Source: Halorubrum sp. BOL3-1 (lineage in GTDB: Archaea > Halobacteriota > Halobacteria > Halobacteriales > Haloferacaceae). From it: DNA of 64,000 bases. The notes beneath the pieces are model-generated. The model searched no databases. It saw only the letters and a list, made by a program, of their open reading frames with translations, and was not told the DNA's origin. Where the stretch lies: NCBI RefSeq assembly GCF_004114375.1, contig NZ_CP034692.1:2170001-2234000 (forward strand), given 5' to 3'. Shown here one piece after another: positions 1 through 11,753 of the stretch (positions within the stretch are counted from its first letter, which is position 1; every line of letters starts with the position of its first letter). Position numbers and translations under genes: made by a program.

Positions 1-1152
1 GACATCATCAGCTTCTGGCTGTTCCACACCCTCGTCAAGTGCTACGAACACACCGGCGAGGTCCCGTTCGAGGAGACGATGATAAACGGGCACGTCCTCG
101 ACGAGAACCGCGAGAAGATGTCCAAGTCCGTCGGCAACGTCGTCGAACCCGAGACCGTCCTCGACGAGTTCCCGGTCGACGCCACGCGCTACTGGGCGGC
201 CGGCACCGCCGTCGGTGACGACTTCCCGTTCAAGGAAAAGGACCTCCGCGCGGGCGAGAAGCTGATCCGGAAGCTGTGGAACGCCTCGAAGCTCGTCGAG
301 TCGCTCGCGCCCGAGCCGTTCCCGGGCGAGCCGGACGACGGACTGCGCGAACTCGACCGCTGGCTCCTCGCCGAACTCGACGCCGAAGTCGAGCGGCTCA
401 CCGGTCTGCTCGAGGACCGGGCGTTCTCGAAGGCTCGGGACGAGCTCCGGAGTTTCTTCTGGAACACGTTCTGTGACGACTACCTCGAGATCGCGAAACA
501 GCGCGAGGACGACGCGGCGGCGTACACCCTCCGGACTGCGCACCGCCGGTTCCTGAAGCTGTTCGCGCCCCTCCTCGCGCACGTCACCGAGGAGCTGTGG
601 CACGATATGTACGCTGACGCCGCGGCCGACGCCGACGGAACTCCCCTCGCGGACGACGCGAGCGAATCGATTCACCTCACCGACTGGCCCGAACCGCTGG
701 GAGTCGAGGCCGACCGCGATGCCGGGACCGCGGCCACCGCCGTCGTCGGCGCCCTCCGGAAGTACAAAAGTGAGAACCAGCTCCCGCTCACCGCCCCGCT
801 TGAGGCCGTGGCGGTGTACGCCGACGTGCGCGGCTTCGAGGACGACGTCACCGGCGTCATGCACGTCGACGACCTCGCGGTCCATCCCGACGGCGACGCC
901 CCCGTCGAGACGGTGATCACGGGTATCGACCTCGATTACGCCACCGTCGGTCCGAAGTACGGCGATCAGGTGGGCGATATCGAGGCCGCCTTGGCACGCG
1001 AGGAGTACGAACTCGACGGCGACGAACTCCGTGTCGCGGGCGTCACGCTCGTCGACGACGAGTTCGCGGTCGAAGAGGAGCGGCAGTATCGCGGGGAGGG
1101 CGAACTGCTTCAGGCGGACGACGTCGTCGTCATCGTCCGAAACGAGGCGTAG
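1..1152 (+). CDS. valS: Valyl-tRNA synthetase, C-terminal part (5' end outside window)
   Basis: Charges tRNA-Val with valine in the cytoplasm. The reading frame is open from base 1, so the gene starts upstream of the window. The visible part begins at the end of the Rossmann-fold catalytic domain with the class I signature KMSKS (bases about 115-132), which binds ATP. It then runs through the helical anticodon-binding domain (residues such as FWNTFCDDYLEIAK and LLAHVTEELW, the usual ValRS block). A C-terminal extension of about 150 residues rich in Asp and Glu follows. The stop is at 1150-1152. The convergent gene pyrD ends 38 nt further on. The assignment to ValRS rather than IleRS or LeuRS rests on the sequence after KMSKS (GNVVEPETVLDEFPVDATRYW). 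Confidence 0.96.
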   Translation, partial: DIISFWLFHTLVKCYEHTGEVPFEETMINGHVLDENREKMSKSVGNVVEPETVLDEFPVDATRYWAAGTAVGDDFPFKEKDLRAGEKLIRKLWNASKLVESLAPEPFPGEPDDGLRELDRWLLAELDAEVERLTGLLEDRAFSKARDELRSFFWNTFCDDYLEIAKQREDDAAAYTLRTAHRRFLKLFAPLLAHVTEELWHDMYADAAADADGTPLADDASESIHLTDWPEPLGVEADRDAGTAATAVVGALRKYKSENQLPLTAPLEAVAVYADVRGFEDDVTGVMHVDDLAVHPDGDAPVETVITGIDLDYATVGPKYGDQVGDIEAALAREEYELDGDELRVAGVTLVDDEFAVEEERQYRGEGELLQADDVVVIVRNEA

Positions 1153-1190
1153 GCGGTCCGACCCGGCGCCCCCAACCTCGGAGTCGGGTC

Positions 1191-2249
1191 CTAAGACAGA
1201 TCCGCACCGACGGCGTCTCCGACCGAGTCGAACCCGTCCCGTTCGAGTCGTTTGAGGAGTCCCTCGTTGATGTCGCGCGCGAGTCCCGGCCCCTCGTAGA
1301 CGAGTCCGGTGTACAACTGGACCAGCGAGGCGCCCGCCCGTATCTTCTCGTAGGCGCCCGCGGCGTCGGAGACCCCGCCGACCCCGATCACCGGGACATC
1401 GGTCCGCTCCGCGACGAACCGGATCCGCCCCGTCGCCAGCGATTCGATCGGCTTGCCGGAGAGACCGCCCCGCTCCGCTCGGTTGTGACTCCGAAGCGAA
1501 TCCGGCCGCGACGTCGTCGTGTTGGTCGCGATGACGCCGTCGAGGTCGAGATCGTCGACGACGTCCAGCGCGTCCGCGACGACCGGTTCCTGGAGGTCCG
1601 GTGAGAGCTTCACGAGCAGCGGGTCAGCGCCAGCGTCGTCGAGCGTTCCGAGGATACGCTCTAGGGCGGCGCGGTTCTGGAGTTCGCGGAGCCCCGGCGT
1701 GTTGGGGCTGGAGACGTTGACGACGAAGTAGTCGCCCGCGTCTGCGACGCGCTCGTACGTGTACAGGTAGTCGTCTGCGGCGTCGTCGAGCGGCGTCGAC
1801 TTCGATTTCCCGATGTTGATCCCGACCGGCACGTCCGGTAGGGCATCGCGGTTGAGGCGTTTCCCGACCCTGTCCGCGCCCTCGTTGTTGAATCCCATCC
1901 GGTTGACGAGCGCCTCGTCCTCGGGGAGTCGAAAGAGTCGTGGACGGGGGTTTCCGGGCTGACGCTCGGCGGTGACGCCGCCGACTTCGACGTGACCGAA
2001 TCCGAGCGACGCCAGCGCCCGCGGCACGTGCGCGTTCTTGTCGAAGCCCGCGGCGACGCCCACGGGATTCGGAAACGTCGAGCCGAACGCGTCGACCGTG
2101 AGCCGCTCGTCGTCGACGCCGTACCGATCGGCGAACGCCGAGCAGACCGGCGTTCCTTGGACGCCGGCGAGCAGTCGATGAATCAGTCCGTGTGCCGTCT
2201 CCGGCGGAAGTCGGAACAGCGCCGGCTTCAACAGATCGTACGCGCCCAT
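1191..2249 (-). CDS. pyrD: Dihydroorotate dehydrogenase (quinone), class 2
   Basis: Oxidises dihydroorotate to orotate with FMN and passes electrons to the membrane quinone pool; fourth step of de novo pyrimidine synthesis. The 352-residue length fits class 2 enzymes. Visible family blocks are the N-terminal helix (LFRLPPETAHGLIHRLL) used for membrane/quinone contact, the FMN region PVGVAAGFDKNA, VGINIGKSKSTP, the substrate loop NVSSPNTPGLRELQ with the catalytic Ser, VKLSPD, and the phosphate-binding VIGVGGVSDAAGAYEKIRAGASLVQLYT. The gene is transcribed towards valS and has no obvious operon partner; the AbrB-like gene lies upstream on the same strand after a 95-nt gap. Confidence 0.97.
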   Translation of the reverse strand: MGAYDLLKPALFRLPPETAHGLIHRLLAGVQGTPVCSAFADRYGVDDERLTVDAFGSTFPNPVGVAAGFDKNAHVPRALASLGFGHVEVGGVTAERQPGNPRPRLFRLPEDEALVNRMGFNNEGADRVGKRLNRDALPDVPVGINIGKSKSTPLDDAADDYLYTYERVADAGDYFVVNVSSPNTPGLRELQNRAALERILGTLDDAGADPLLVKLSPDLQEPVVADALDVVDDLDLDGVIATNTTTSRPDSLRSHNRAERGGLSGKPIESLATGRIRFVAERTDVPVIGVGGVSDAAGAYEKIRAGASLVQLYTGLVYEGPGLARDINEGLLKRLERDGFDSVGDAVGADLS

Positions 2250-2344
2250 CGTCTAGGCCTCGTCGCGAGCGATAATCAATCCGCCGACCGCAATCCGTAC
2301 TGCTACCGCCGGGATGTCACTGCGACGAATTCCCGTGTTCGACG

Positions 2345-2548
2345 TTAGAAGTCGTGTTCCAGCTGGTCCGGATTCGCGTCCGCCTTCTGAATGATTATTT
2401 TGCCGTCTCGGACCCGGACGAACACCTCGTCACCGATGTCCATGCCGGCGACGGCGAGCTCGTCTTCGTGGAGGTTCACGTGGACGTTGTGGTACTCCCC
2501 GTCGTCGTCCTTGGCGCCACTCGGGCTGAGCTTCTTTTTACGGACCAT
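2345..2548 (-). CDS. Small AbrB/SpoVT-like swapped-hairpin protein
   Basis: A 67-residue protein of unknown target. It starts with a basic stretch (MVRKKKLSPSG) and continues into a beta-rich segment with the pattern of AbrB/MazE-type swapped-hairpin domains (HVNLHEDELAVAGMDIGDEVFVRVRDGKIIIQKA). In this fold, a helix is followed by 'GMDIGDEVxVRVxDGKIII'. The tail is acidic. Haloarchaeal genomes often encode such stand-alone proteins, usually annotated as hypothetical or as AbrB-family regulators. No toxin partner is adjacent. The start is supported by a TATA-like element about 35 nt upstream. DNA binding is inferred from fold similarity only. Confidence 0.75.
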   Translation of the reverse strand: MVRKKKLSPSGAKDDDGEYHNVHVNLHEDELAVAGMDIGDEVFVRVRDGKIIIQKADANPDQLEHDF

Positions 2549-2582
2549 CGCGAGTGTACTTGTCGCACTTCGCCATAGCAGA

Positions 2583-2590
2583 CATATAAG
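2583..2590 (-). promoter_or_regulatory. TATA box of the AbrB-like gene
   Basis: On the minus strand the sequence reads CTTATATG, a good archaeal TATA element, 35 nt upstream of the ATG at 2548. This gives a transcript with a very short leader. Confidence 0.5.
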
Positions 2591-2749
2591 TGTTGTTTAC
2601 CTACCTACTCCCACTCGGCTCCCCGTGCGCCGCAGCCCTCACAGGAACTCGGGGAGGATCCGAACGTCGTTGCTCTCGTCTCGACCCAAAACCGCAACCA
2701 GCACTCGGGACTGTATATAAATGTTGTGCCGCACAGTTTTCATTTCCCC

Positions 2750-2761
2750 GATATATTTATT
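2750..2761 (+). promoter_or_regulatory. TATA box of the MC1 gene
   Basis: CGATATATTTAT lies 37-48 nt ahead of the MC1 start codon. Transcription would begin near 2780, leaving a short leader that carries a GGAGG ribosome-binding site at 2786-2790. An SD-bearing leader is less common in haloarchaea than leaderless genes and would suit a highly expressed chromosomal protein. Confidence 0.55.
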
Positions 2762-2797
2762 ACACGCTGTGTGCTGGTGTCTCATGGAGGCAAAACC

Positions 2798-3127
2798 ATG
2801 GTACGTGAAGACGGTAAGCGAAACTTTGCCCTTCGGGAGGAAGACGGATCGGAACCGAGCGAGTTCTCGGGAAACATGCCGCGTCAGGCGGCGCTCAAAG
2901 CCGCCCGAACGCTGGAGCCGGCACCCTCCGAGAAAGAGGCGCAGCGGACGACGCTCCGGCTCCGGGAGAAGGGGACTCGAAAGCTCCACGAGTACGAAGG
3001 GTGGGCTTGGAAAGATAGTGCTCCGGAAGTCGACGAGGCGGACGACGACTTCTGGCTCAACGACCTCAACGACATCACGAAAGCCAACGTCTCGAAGCAA
3101 GGTATCGAGTACCTCGACGAAGAGTAG
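2798..3127 (+). CDS. Chromosomal protein MC1 (archaeal nucleoid protein)
   Basis: Non-histone DNA-binding protein that bends and compacts DNA as a monomer. The start at 2798 is chosen because GGAGG at 2786-2790 sits 7 nt upstream; the open frame itself extends further 5'. The 109-residue product shows the MC1 order: KRNFALREEDG, then the conserved PRQAALKAARTLEP, then TTLRLREKGTRKLHEYEGW. These match methanosarcinal MC1 blocks (NFxLRDExGxE, QPRQAALKAANRG, IRLRERGTKKVHVxxAW). The C-terminal third is more acidic than in methanogens (VDEADDDFWLND), as expected for high-salt cytoplasm. The gene is monocistronic and is followed by the rRNA promoter region. Confidence 0.93.
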   Translation: MVREDGKRNFALREEDGSEPSEFSGNMPRQAALKAARTLEPAPSEKEAQRTTLRLREKGTRKLHEYEGWAWKDSAPEVDEADDDFWLNDLNDITKANVSKQGIEYLDEE

Positions 3128-3322
3128 TCCCCTTCCGGGCGCTCTGATTCCGATCTCCCCTTTTAGTTGTGAGACGACCGACACCGTCTCGTCGAGAACG
3201 TTCTGTCCGTGATTACCGTGTCGACGCAGAGGCGCAATCTCAAATAAACGACCTCTTTTCCGATCCGGTCCGGTCAGTCGTCTCTCTTCTCGGCATGAAA
3301 TCGCATGACGTGGCGCAGATAG
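3128..3322. other. Intergenic region between MC1 and the rRNA promoters
   Basis: No supported gene. It holds a T-rich stretch just after MC1 (CCCCTTTTAGTTG near 3158-3170) that may end its transcript, and then sequence leading into the rRNA promoters. Confidence 0.4.
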
Positions 3323-3346
3323 TTCGACGGGGTTAAATACAACCCC
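3323..3346 (+). promoter_or_regulatory. rRNA operon promoter, distal copy
   Basis: TTCGACGGGGTTAAATACAA: the TTCGACGG upstream box with a TATA-like TTAAATA, the pattern of haloarchaeal rRNA promoters. The same TTCGACGG box recurs 101 bp downstream in the proximal promoter. Confidence 0.7.
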
Positions 3347-3423
3347 GGCATTTGAAGAAATGCGAAGAACGCATCGCGGACTCGGGCCGTTCAACCCGGC
3401 CCGGTTTCGCTGGACCTGACGAG

Positions 3424-3447
3424 ATTCGACGGGTTTATGACCCATCG
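3424..3447 (+). promoter_or_regulatory. rRNA operon promoter, proximal copy
   Basis: TTCGACGGGTTTATGACCCA: same TTCGACGG box followed by TTTATG, the classical haloarchaeal rRNA promoter core. It lies about 240 bp before the mature 16S. Tandem promoters are usual for haloarchaeal rrn operons. Confidence 0.75.
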
Positions 3448-3519
3448 AGCAACACATTCAGGTCCGAGAGATGAGGATCGCGCTCCCTGCGCTCCGGCGT
3501 AAGCGGCGATCTGATGTGA

Positions 3520-3585
3520 GCCGTGGTCGTTCGGTGCCATCCAAGTCGCTGGCTGGACCCGGACACCACACAGACCAATGCAATG
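3520..3585 (+). other. 16S rRNA processing stem, 5' arm
   Basis: Two segments (3520-3532 and 3561-3585) are complementary to the 3' flank at 5199-5261. For example, GCCGTGGTCGTTC pairs with GAACGACCACGGC, and the GGACACCACACAGACCAATG region pairs with the flank around CATTGGACTGTGTCGTCC. This is the long stem in which archaeal splicing endonuclease cuts at a bulge-helix-bulge to release pre-16S. Confidence 0.8.
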
Positions 3586-3631
3586 GTGTGTCAATCCTCG
3601 TCTCCAACGAGATTGACACCCGCCAACACCC

Positions 3632-3659
3632 CCTTCAGGCCGGGAATCAGGCCTGAAGG
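3632..3659 (+). other. Leader hairpin just before 16S rRNA
   Basis: A perfect 10-bp inverted repeat (CCTTCAGGCC / GGCCTGAAGG, loop 3642-3649) ends 6 nt before the first base of mature 16S. It forms a hairpin in the pre-rRNA and is probably a folding or maturation element. Confidence 0.7.
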
Positions 3660-3665
3660 TTATTC

Positions 3666-5137
<1,472 letters not shown>

Positions 5138-5198
5138 GACCCGAGACCTCCCACACGGGAGGCTCACCTTACGACCGTTCACTAGAACGGTCACTACT

Positions 5199-5261
5199 CA
5201 TTCGCATTGGACTGTGTCGTCCACCCACCCACCGGCTTGGACACCGCAGAACGACCACGGC
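5199..5261 (+). other. 16S rRNA processing stem, 3' arm
   Basis: Complement of the 5' arm at 3520-3585 (see that entry). Between the mature 16S end and this arm lie two small hairpins (CCTCCC-ACAC-GGGAGG near 5147-5162 and GACCGTTC-ACTA-GAACGGTC near 5173-5192). Confidence 0.8.
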
Positions 5262-5298
5262 CCACACACACGAGACATACCTTCCCGCGAGGGAAGGT

Positions 5299-5370
5299 GG
5301 GCTCATAGCTCAGCGGTAGAGTGCCTCCCTTGCAAGGAGGATGCCCTGGGTTCGAATCCCAGTGAGTCCA
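5299..5370 (+). tRNA. tRNA-Ala (TGC)
   Basis: 72-nt tRNA in the 16S-23S spacer, the usual archaeal position. The acceptor stem is GGGCTCA/TGAGTCC with A as discriminator. The anticodon stem CCTCC/GGAGG closes a loop with anticodon TGC at 5331-5333, and the T arm is CTGGG-TTCGAAT-CCCAG. CCA is not encoded. Confidence 0.97.
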
Positions 5371-5509
5371 TCCCTGTTCGAACCAAATCCGTCCCCTTAA
5401 GTGGGAGACGCGACTCGGTTCAAACACGACGACCGATGCACCACCCCGGGAAACCGCGGATGGGAAGGGTTCGACGAACGCCCCGCACACACCCGGGGCG
5501 ATTCAATGA

Positions 5510-5563
5510 CAACCGTGTATACGTGCGATCCAGACGTCCACTGAACTCATCCGAGTTCGTGGA
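5510..5563 (+). other. 23S rRNA processing stem, 5' arm
   Basis: Pairs over about 50 nt with 8577-8630. Shared blocks include ACCGTGT, ACGTGCGATCCAG, TGAACTCAT and GAGT.CGTGG read against the complement of the 3' flank. The mismatched centre would provide the bulge-helix-bulge cut site. Confidence 0.8.
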
Positions 5564-5649
5564 ACGTCAGTGAACCATATACAGTCGGAATACTCTGACG
5601 AGTATTTCTGACACCGTCAGCACTCTCTTCGGAGAGTTGGCTGACACAC

Positions 5650-8567
<2,918 letters not shown>

Positions 8568-8576
8568 GCTGACGCG

Positions 8577-8630
8577 CCACGACTCGCATGAGTTCAGGCG
8601 GTAACTGGATCGCACGTAAACACGGTTGGT
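8577..8630 (+). other. 23S rRNA processing stem, 3' arm
   Basis: Complement of 5510-5563. It lies immediately after the mature 23S 3' end. Confidence 0.8.
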
Positions 8631-8711
8631 ACCGGACCACGACCGACACAGGTGTCTCTCTCTTCTCGAGTTGAGAGCGAGAGAGTCTCGGTTCAACTCC
8701 GAGAGTCGGCA

Positions 8712-8833
8712 TGAAGGCGGCCAAAGCGGTGGAGACACACCCGTACCCATTCCGAACACGGAAGTTAAGCCCACCAGCGTATCGTGAAGTACTGGAGTGA
8801 GCGATCCTCTGGGAACCACGAGTCGCCGCCTAC
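8712..8833 (+). rRNA. 5S ribosomal RNA
   Basis: About 122 nt. It opens with GAAGGCGGCC and closes with the complementary GCCGCCTAC (helix I). The conserved core CCCGTACCCATTCCGAACACGG and AGTACTGGAGTGAGCGATCCTCTGGGA are present. It lies 144 nt after 23S in the same operon. Confidence 0.95.
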
Positions 8834-8870
8834 CCATTCATACAGGAGCGATCAGCTCCGCTCAATTTCG

Positions 8871-8902
8871 GCCCACGGACAACGCGTCCGTGGGCTGTTT
8901 TC
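8871..8902 (+). terminator. Hairpin terminator after 5S rRNA
   Basis: A perfect 10-bp stem GCCCACGGAC / GTCCGTGGGC with a 5-nt loop is followed directly by TGTTTTC. It looks like an intrinsic (bacterial-style) terminator and lies 37 nt after 5S. tRNA-Cys follows after its own TATA-like element. Confidence 0.65.
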
Positions 8903-8942
8903 ATGTGTCGAGAGTCACTACGCCGCGGTTTCATTCGCGACC

Positions 8943-8957
8943 GCTAAGCTTAAACGC
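8943..8957 (+). promoter_or_regulatory. Probable promoter of tRNA-Cys
   Basis: CTAAGCTTAAACGCG contains a TTAAA TATA-like core about 30 nt upstream of the tRNA-Cys 5' end, after the hairpin terminator. tRNA-Cys may therefore be transcribed independently of the rrn operon. Confidence 0.45.
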
Positions 8958-8981
8958 GTAACAGCGGTACGTTCGACTAGT

Positions 8982-9057
8982 GCCAAGGTGGCAGAGTTCG
9001 GTCAGACGCAGCGGCCTGCAGAGCCGCCCAACGCCGGTTCAAATCCGGCCCTTGGCT
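8982..9057 (+). tRNA. tRNA-Cys (GCA)
   Basis: 76-nt tRNA. The acceptor stem is GCCAAGG/CCTTGGC with discriminator T(U), normal for tRNA-Cys. The anticodon stem GCGGC/GCCGC has loop CTGCAGA with anticodon GCA at 9018-9020. The T arm is GCCGG-TTCAAAT-CCGGC. A T-rich stretch (CTTTTTAATTTTG) follows and probably terminates transcription. Confidence 0.97.
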
Positions 9058-9148
9058 TTTTAATTTTGTTCGAGACGTGATCCGTAATCACCTCCCGGAA
9101 CTGACCCGCTTAGTAACCGTTAAACACCGGGTGACCCATGCGTGAACT

Positions 9149-10006
9149 ATGCAACGACACGCTGTGGCCGTGTTCGTCGCGCTCTTCCTCGCCGTTGCGG
9201 GCGTGGCGGGCACACTGACTGCGACGGCCGATAGTCCGGAAATAGCGTTCGAGAACCCGGAGGTAGACGTCGCACAGGGTGACACCGTCCAGATCGACGG
9301 CGAGGCGTACACTGTTGGCGTCTCCGAGACTGAGGAGGGCGGTGGTGGCCACGGTGGTGCGGCGACGACGGTCATCTCGGGCACGCTCGAACGCGAGTTC
9401 ACGGCGGAGACGTCAGAGACGCGGACGAACGGTTCGACGGTGTCGGTAGACGACCGCGAGTGGCGGGTCGAGATAGCTGGAGAGGATCCCGCCGAGTTCA
9501 CGCTCGTTGAGGTGCTCGATCGACAAGCTATCCTCGAAGCCGACGATTCAGCCGACAACCAGACGGTCACGTCCGACGACGGCAAGGAGTTCGTCCTGGT
9601 GACCGACGAATCCGGTGAGACGACATCGGTACCGGCCGACGAGTACTTCCCTGAACCCGAGGAACGGTCGCACGCCGCCGGAGAGACGTTCGAGTACGGC
9701 GGGAACACGGTAACTGTCGGGAACGTGACGGCCGACGGGGCCGTCCTCGTGTGGGAGACTACCCAGACGGAGACGATCGAGGTCGAACACCACTCGACGG
9801 TGACCGTCGGCGACACGGAGTACGTCGCCCACTTCCCCGACGCGTCGACGCTCCAGATGACGACGGACATCGAAGCGTACGAGTCACAGGTCACCGAGAT
9901 CGACCGGTTCAACCAGTACAGCAGCGGTCTCTCGCGCGTGCTCATCCTCTCGGTTCTGTCGTCGATCATGCTCGCCGGGATGGCGTTTATCCCGTCGCGG
10001 TACTGA
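9149..10006 (+). CDS. Exported protein of unknown function with C-terminal membrane anchor
   Basis: Not recognised. The 285-residue protein begins with a hydrophobic signal segment (residues about 3-24, AVAVFVALFLAVAGVAGTL). A long acidic beta-rich extracellular part follows, then a single C-terminal membrane helix (about 262-280, LSRVLILSVLSSIMLAGMAF) and a very short tail. The ectodomain has a Gly/His patch (EEGGGGHGGAA, about residues 62-72) and two similar segments containing 'GxTxxxxGxxYTVGVSET' and 'GxTFEYGGNTVTVGNVTADGAVLVWE', which suggests a duplicated small beta domain. It is the first gene after tRNA-Cys. Base composition is slightly lower in G+C than its neighbours. Confidence 0.75.
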   Translation: MQRHAVAVFVALFLAVAGVAGTLTATADSPEIAFENPEVDVAQGDTVQIDGEAYTVGVSETEEGGGGHGGAATTVISGTLEREFTAETSETRTNGSTVSVDDREWRVEIAGEDPAEFTLVEVLDRQAILEADDSADNQTVTSDDGKEFVLVTDESGETTSVPADEYFPEPEERSHAAGETFEYGGNTVTVGNVTADGAVLVWETTQTETIEVEHHSTVTVGDTEYVAHFPDASTLQMTTDIEAYESQVTEIDRFNQYSSGLSRVLILSVLSSIMLAGMAFIPSRY

Positions 10007-10281
10007 TTGTCGGCCAGGAACCGTGCGGATTTCCGTCGACGGATGTTACATGTTGGGCCCACTACCACAGACACGACGATAACGGGTGATATCTAACGGC
10101 TCGGTCTCACTGAATGCTAGTGTTCGTCGCTGTCTCCGTCACGCTGGCGGTCGTCATCGACGGACTCTGCTTTGTGGTATCGACGGCGCCGTACTTGCTA
10201 TCGGCTTCGGCCATCCGGTCATCGATCGAGCGCTCGGCGTTGCGCAACCCGTCTCACGGAGGTTATCACGCCCACTCGCAC

Positions 10282-11658
10282 ATGACTACACAAATTAAAG
10301 ATCCCGTTCACGGATACATCGAGCTTGCTGACCCGGTCGTCGATCGCGTGATCGACACCTCGGCGTTCCAGCGGCTTCGGTACGTCAAACAGCTCTCGGC
10401 GACGCATCTCGTCTACCCGGCCGCCAATCACACGCGGTTCGAACACAGCCTCGGCGTCTATCATCTCGGCCGTCGCGTCTTCGAGAACCTCCGCGAGGAG
10501 CCGTACTTCACCCGGGAGACGTCGTCGGACACGGTAGACGAGATACAGTCGACGCTGGAGTGTGCGTGTCTGCTCCACGATGTCGGTCATCCGCCGTTTT
10601 CGCACGTCTGTGAGCGCTTCCTCGACCCGGCGGAGCTACGGGATCGGCTCACCGAACGCGGCTTCGTCGCGTCGCTTCGGGAGGCCGGACTCGGAGACGA
10701 TCCGGTTCGTGAGGCCAGCCCGCACGAACTCCTGAGCTGTCTGTTGATACTCGATCGCTTCGACGGTGCGCTCCGATCGCTATCGGTCGACCCGGAGGAG
10801 GTGTGCGCGTACGTCTTGGGCTACAGCTTGGTGTACGAGCGCGGGGGACCGTGGCAGCACGGGCTCGGCGCGCAGCTGCTCCACTCGCCGATCGACGTCG
10901 ACCGCCTCGATTACATCTCTCGGGACAACTGGATGACGGGCGCGAACGTGTTGAATTTCGACACCGATCGCATGGTCGACGCCTACACCGCACACCCCGA
11001 TGAAGGACTCGCGCTCTCCGAGAAGGCGCTCTCGACGCTCGGCAACTACCTCGAAGGTCGGATCGCGCTGTACATGTGGGTGACTCAACATCACAAGTCG
11101 GTGTACGCGAACGCGCTCCTCCGCGATCTCACCGAGCGGGCGGCCACGCTGACGGGCGAGCCGCCGGTGACGATCAACGGTGTCCTCGAAGACGAGATCG
11201 ACGATAACACGCTCGCCGAGCGGCTACGCCGGCTCGCGCGGGACCGACCCGATACCACGTTCGCGACGCTGTACGACCGGTATCGCGCACGGCGGTTCCC
11301 GACGACCTGCTGGAAACACCGGATCGCCTACGCGGACCGAGTCGACGTCGACCGCGAGGCGTTCGGCGAGTGGCTCGTCTCCGGCGACGACCGACTTGAA
11401 CGCGGGCTCGCCGACGAACTGGACGTCCCGGCTCACGACGTGTGGATCGAGCGGTCGTACGTCCCCGAGTACGAGCCGTCGGAGCTGGCCGACATCCCTA
11501 TCGCGTACGGCGGGACGACACGGTCCGCCGGCGACTGGGGGCTGTACGGCGAGCGCACGTTCGACAGCCCGATCCCGTTCGTCTACGTGCCGGACGGGGA
11601 GCGCAAGCGCGCGACTCGGTGGCTCGTCGATCGGTTCCGGGCGGAGTACGGCGGTTGA
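10282..11658 (+). CDS. HD-domain metal-dependent phosphohydrolase (dNTPase/SAMHD1-like)
   Basis: Predicted to hydrolyse a nucleotide phosphate, perhaps dNTPs. The start at 10282 (MTTQIKDPVHGYIEL) is chosen because family members begin with IKDPVHGxI; the open frame extends 56 codons further without similarity. The 458-residue product shows the HD ligands in order: H in TRFEHSLGVYHLG (about residue 54), the HD pair in CLLHDVGHPPFSH (about 97-98), and the distal D in the block LLHSPIDVDRLDYISRDNW (about 198-215). The C-terminal half contains the allosteric-type helices and the LADIPIAYGGTTRSAGDWG block. It is about the usual length of bacterial and archaeal SAMHD1-like proteins. It appears monocistronic. 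Confidence 0.88.
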   Translation: MTTQIKDPVHGYIELADPVVDRVIDTSAFQRLRYVKQLSATHLVYPAANHTRFEHSLGVYHLGRRVFENLREEPYFTRETSSDTVDEIQSTLECACLLHDVGHPPFSHVCERFLDPAELRDRLTERGFVASLREAGLGDDPVREASPHELLSCLLILDRFDGALRSLSVDPEEVCAYVLGYSLVYERGGPWQHGLGAQLLHSPIDVDRLDYISRDNWMTGANVLNFDTDRMVDAYTAHPDEGLALSEKALSTLGNYLEGRIALYMWVTQHHKSVYANALLRDLTERAATLTGEPPVTINGVLEDEIDDNTLAERLRRLARDRPDTTFATLYDRYRARRFPTTCWKHRIAYADRVDVDREAFGEWLVSGDDRLERGLADELDVPAHDVWIERSYVPEYEPSELADIPIAYGGTTRSAGDWGLYGERTFDSPIPFVYVPDGERKRATRWLVDRFRAEYGG

Positions 11659-11722
11659 GCGCACTGAACGGAGTCGACCCCGATAACACCGGTGTCAGCC
11701 GGTCACGGTCCTGTCTCTCTCG

Positions 11723-11730
11723 TTTTTATA
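11723..11730 (+). promoter_or_regulatory. TATA box of the VOC gene
   Basis: TTTTTATA, 24 nt before the ATG at 11754, implying a leaderless transcript. Confidence 0.6.
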
Positions 11731-11753
11731 CGGCTCGGTCGCTTTAGATCGGT

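Noticed and set aside
2711-2724. TGTATATAAATG as a further TATA box upstream of MC1
   Set aside because: It is farther from the start than the element at 2750-2761 and would give a long leader. It could be a secondary promoter but cannot be decided.
5376-5408. Possible internal promoter in the 16S-23S spacer (TTCGAACC ... CCTTAAGTGG)
   Set aside because: The TTCGA box and TTAAG element are weaker than the two leader promoters and part of it follows the tRNA-Ala directly. Not strong enough to list.
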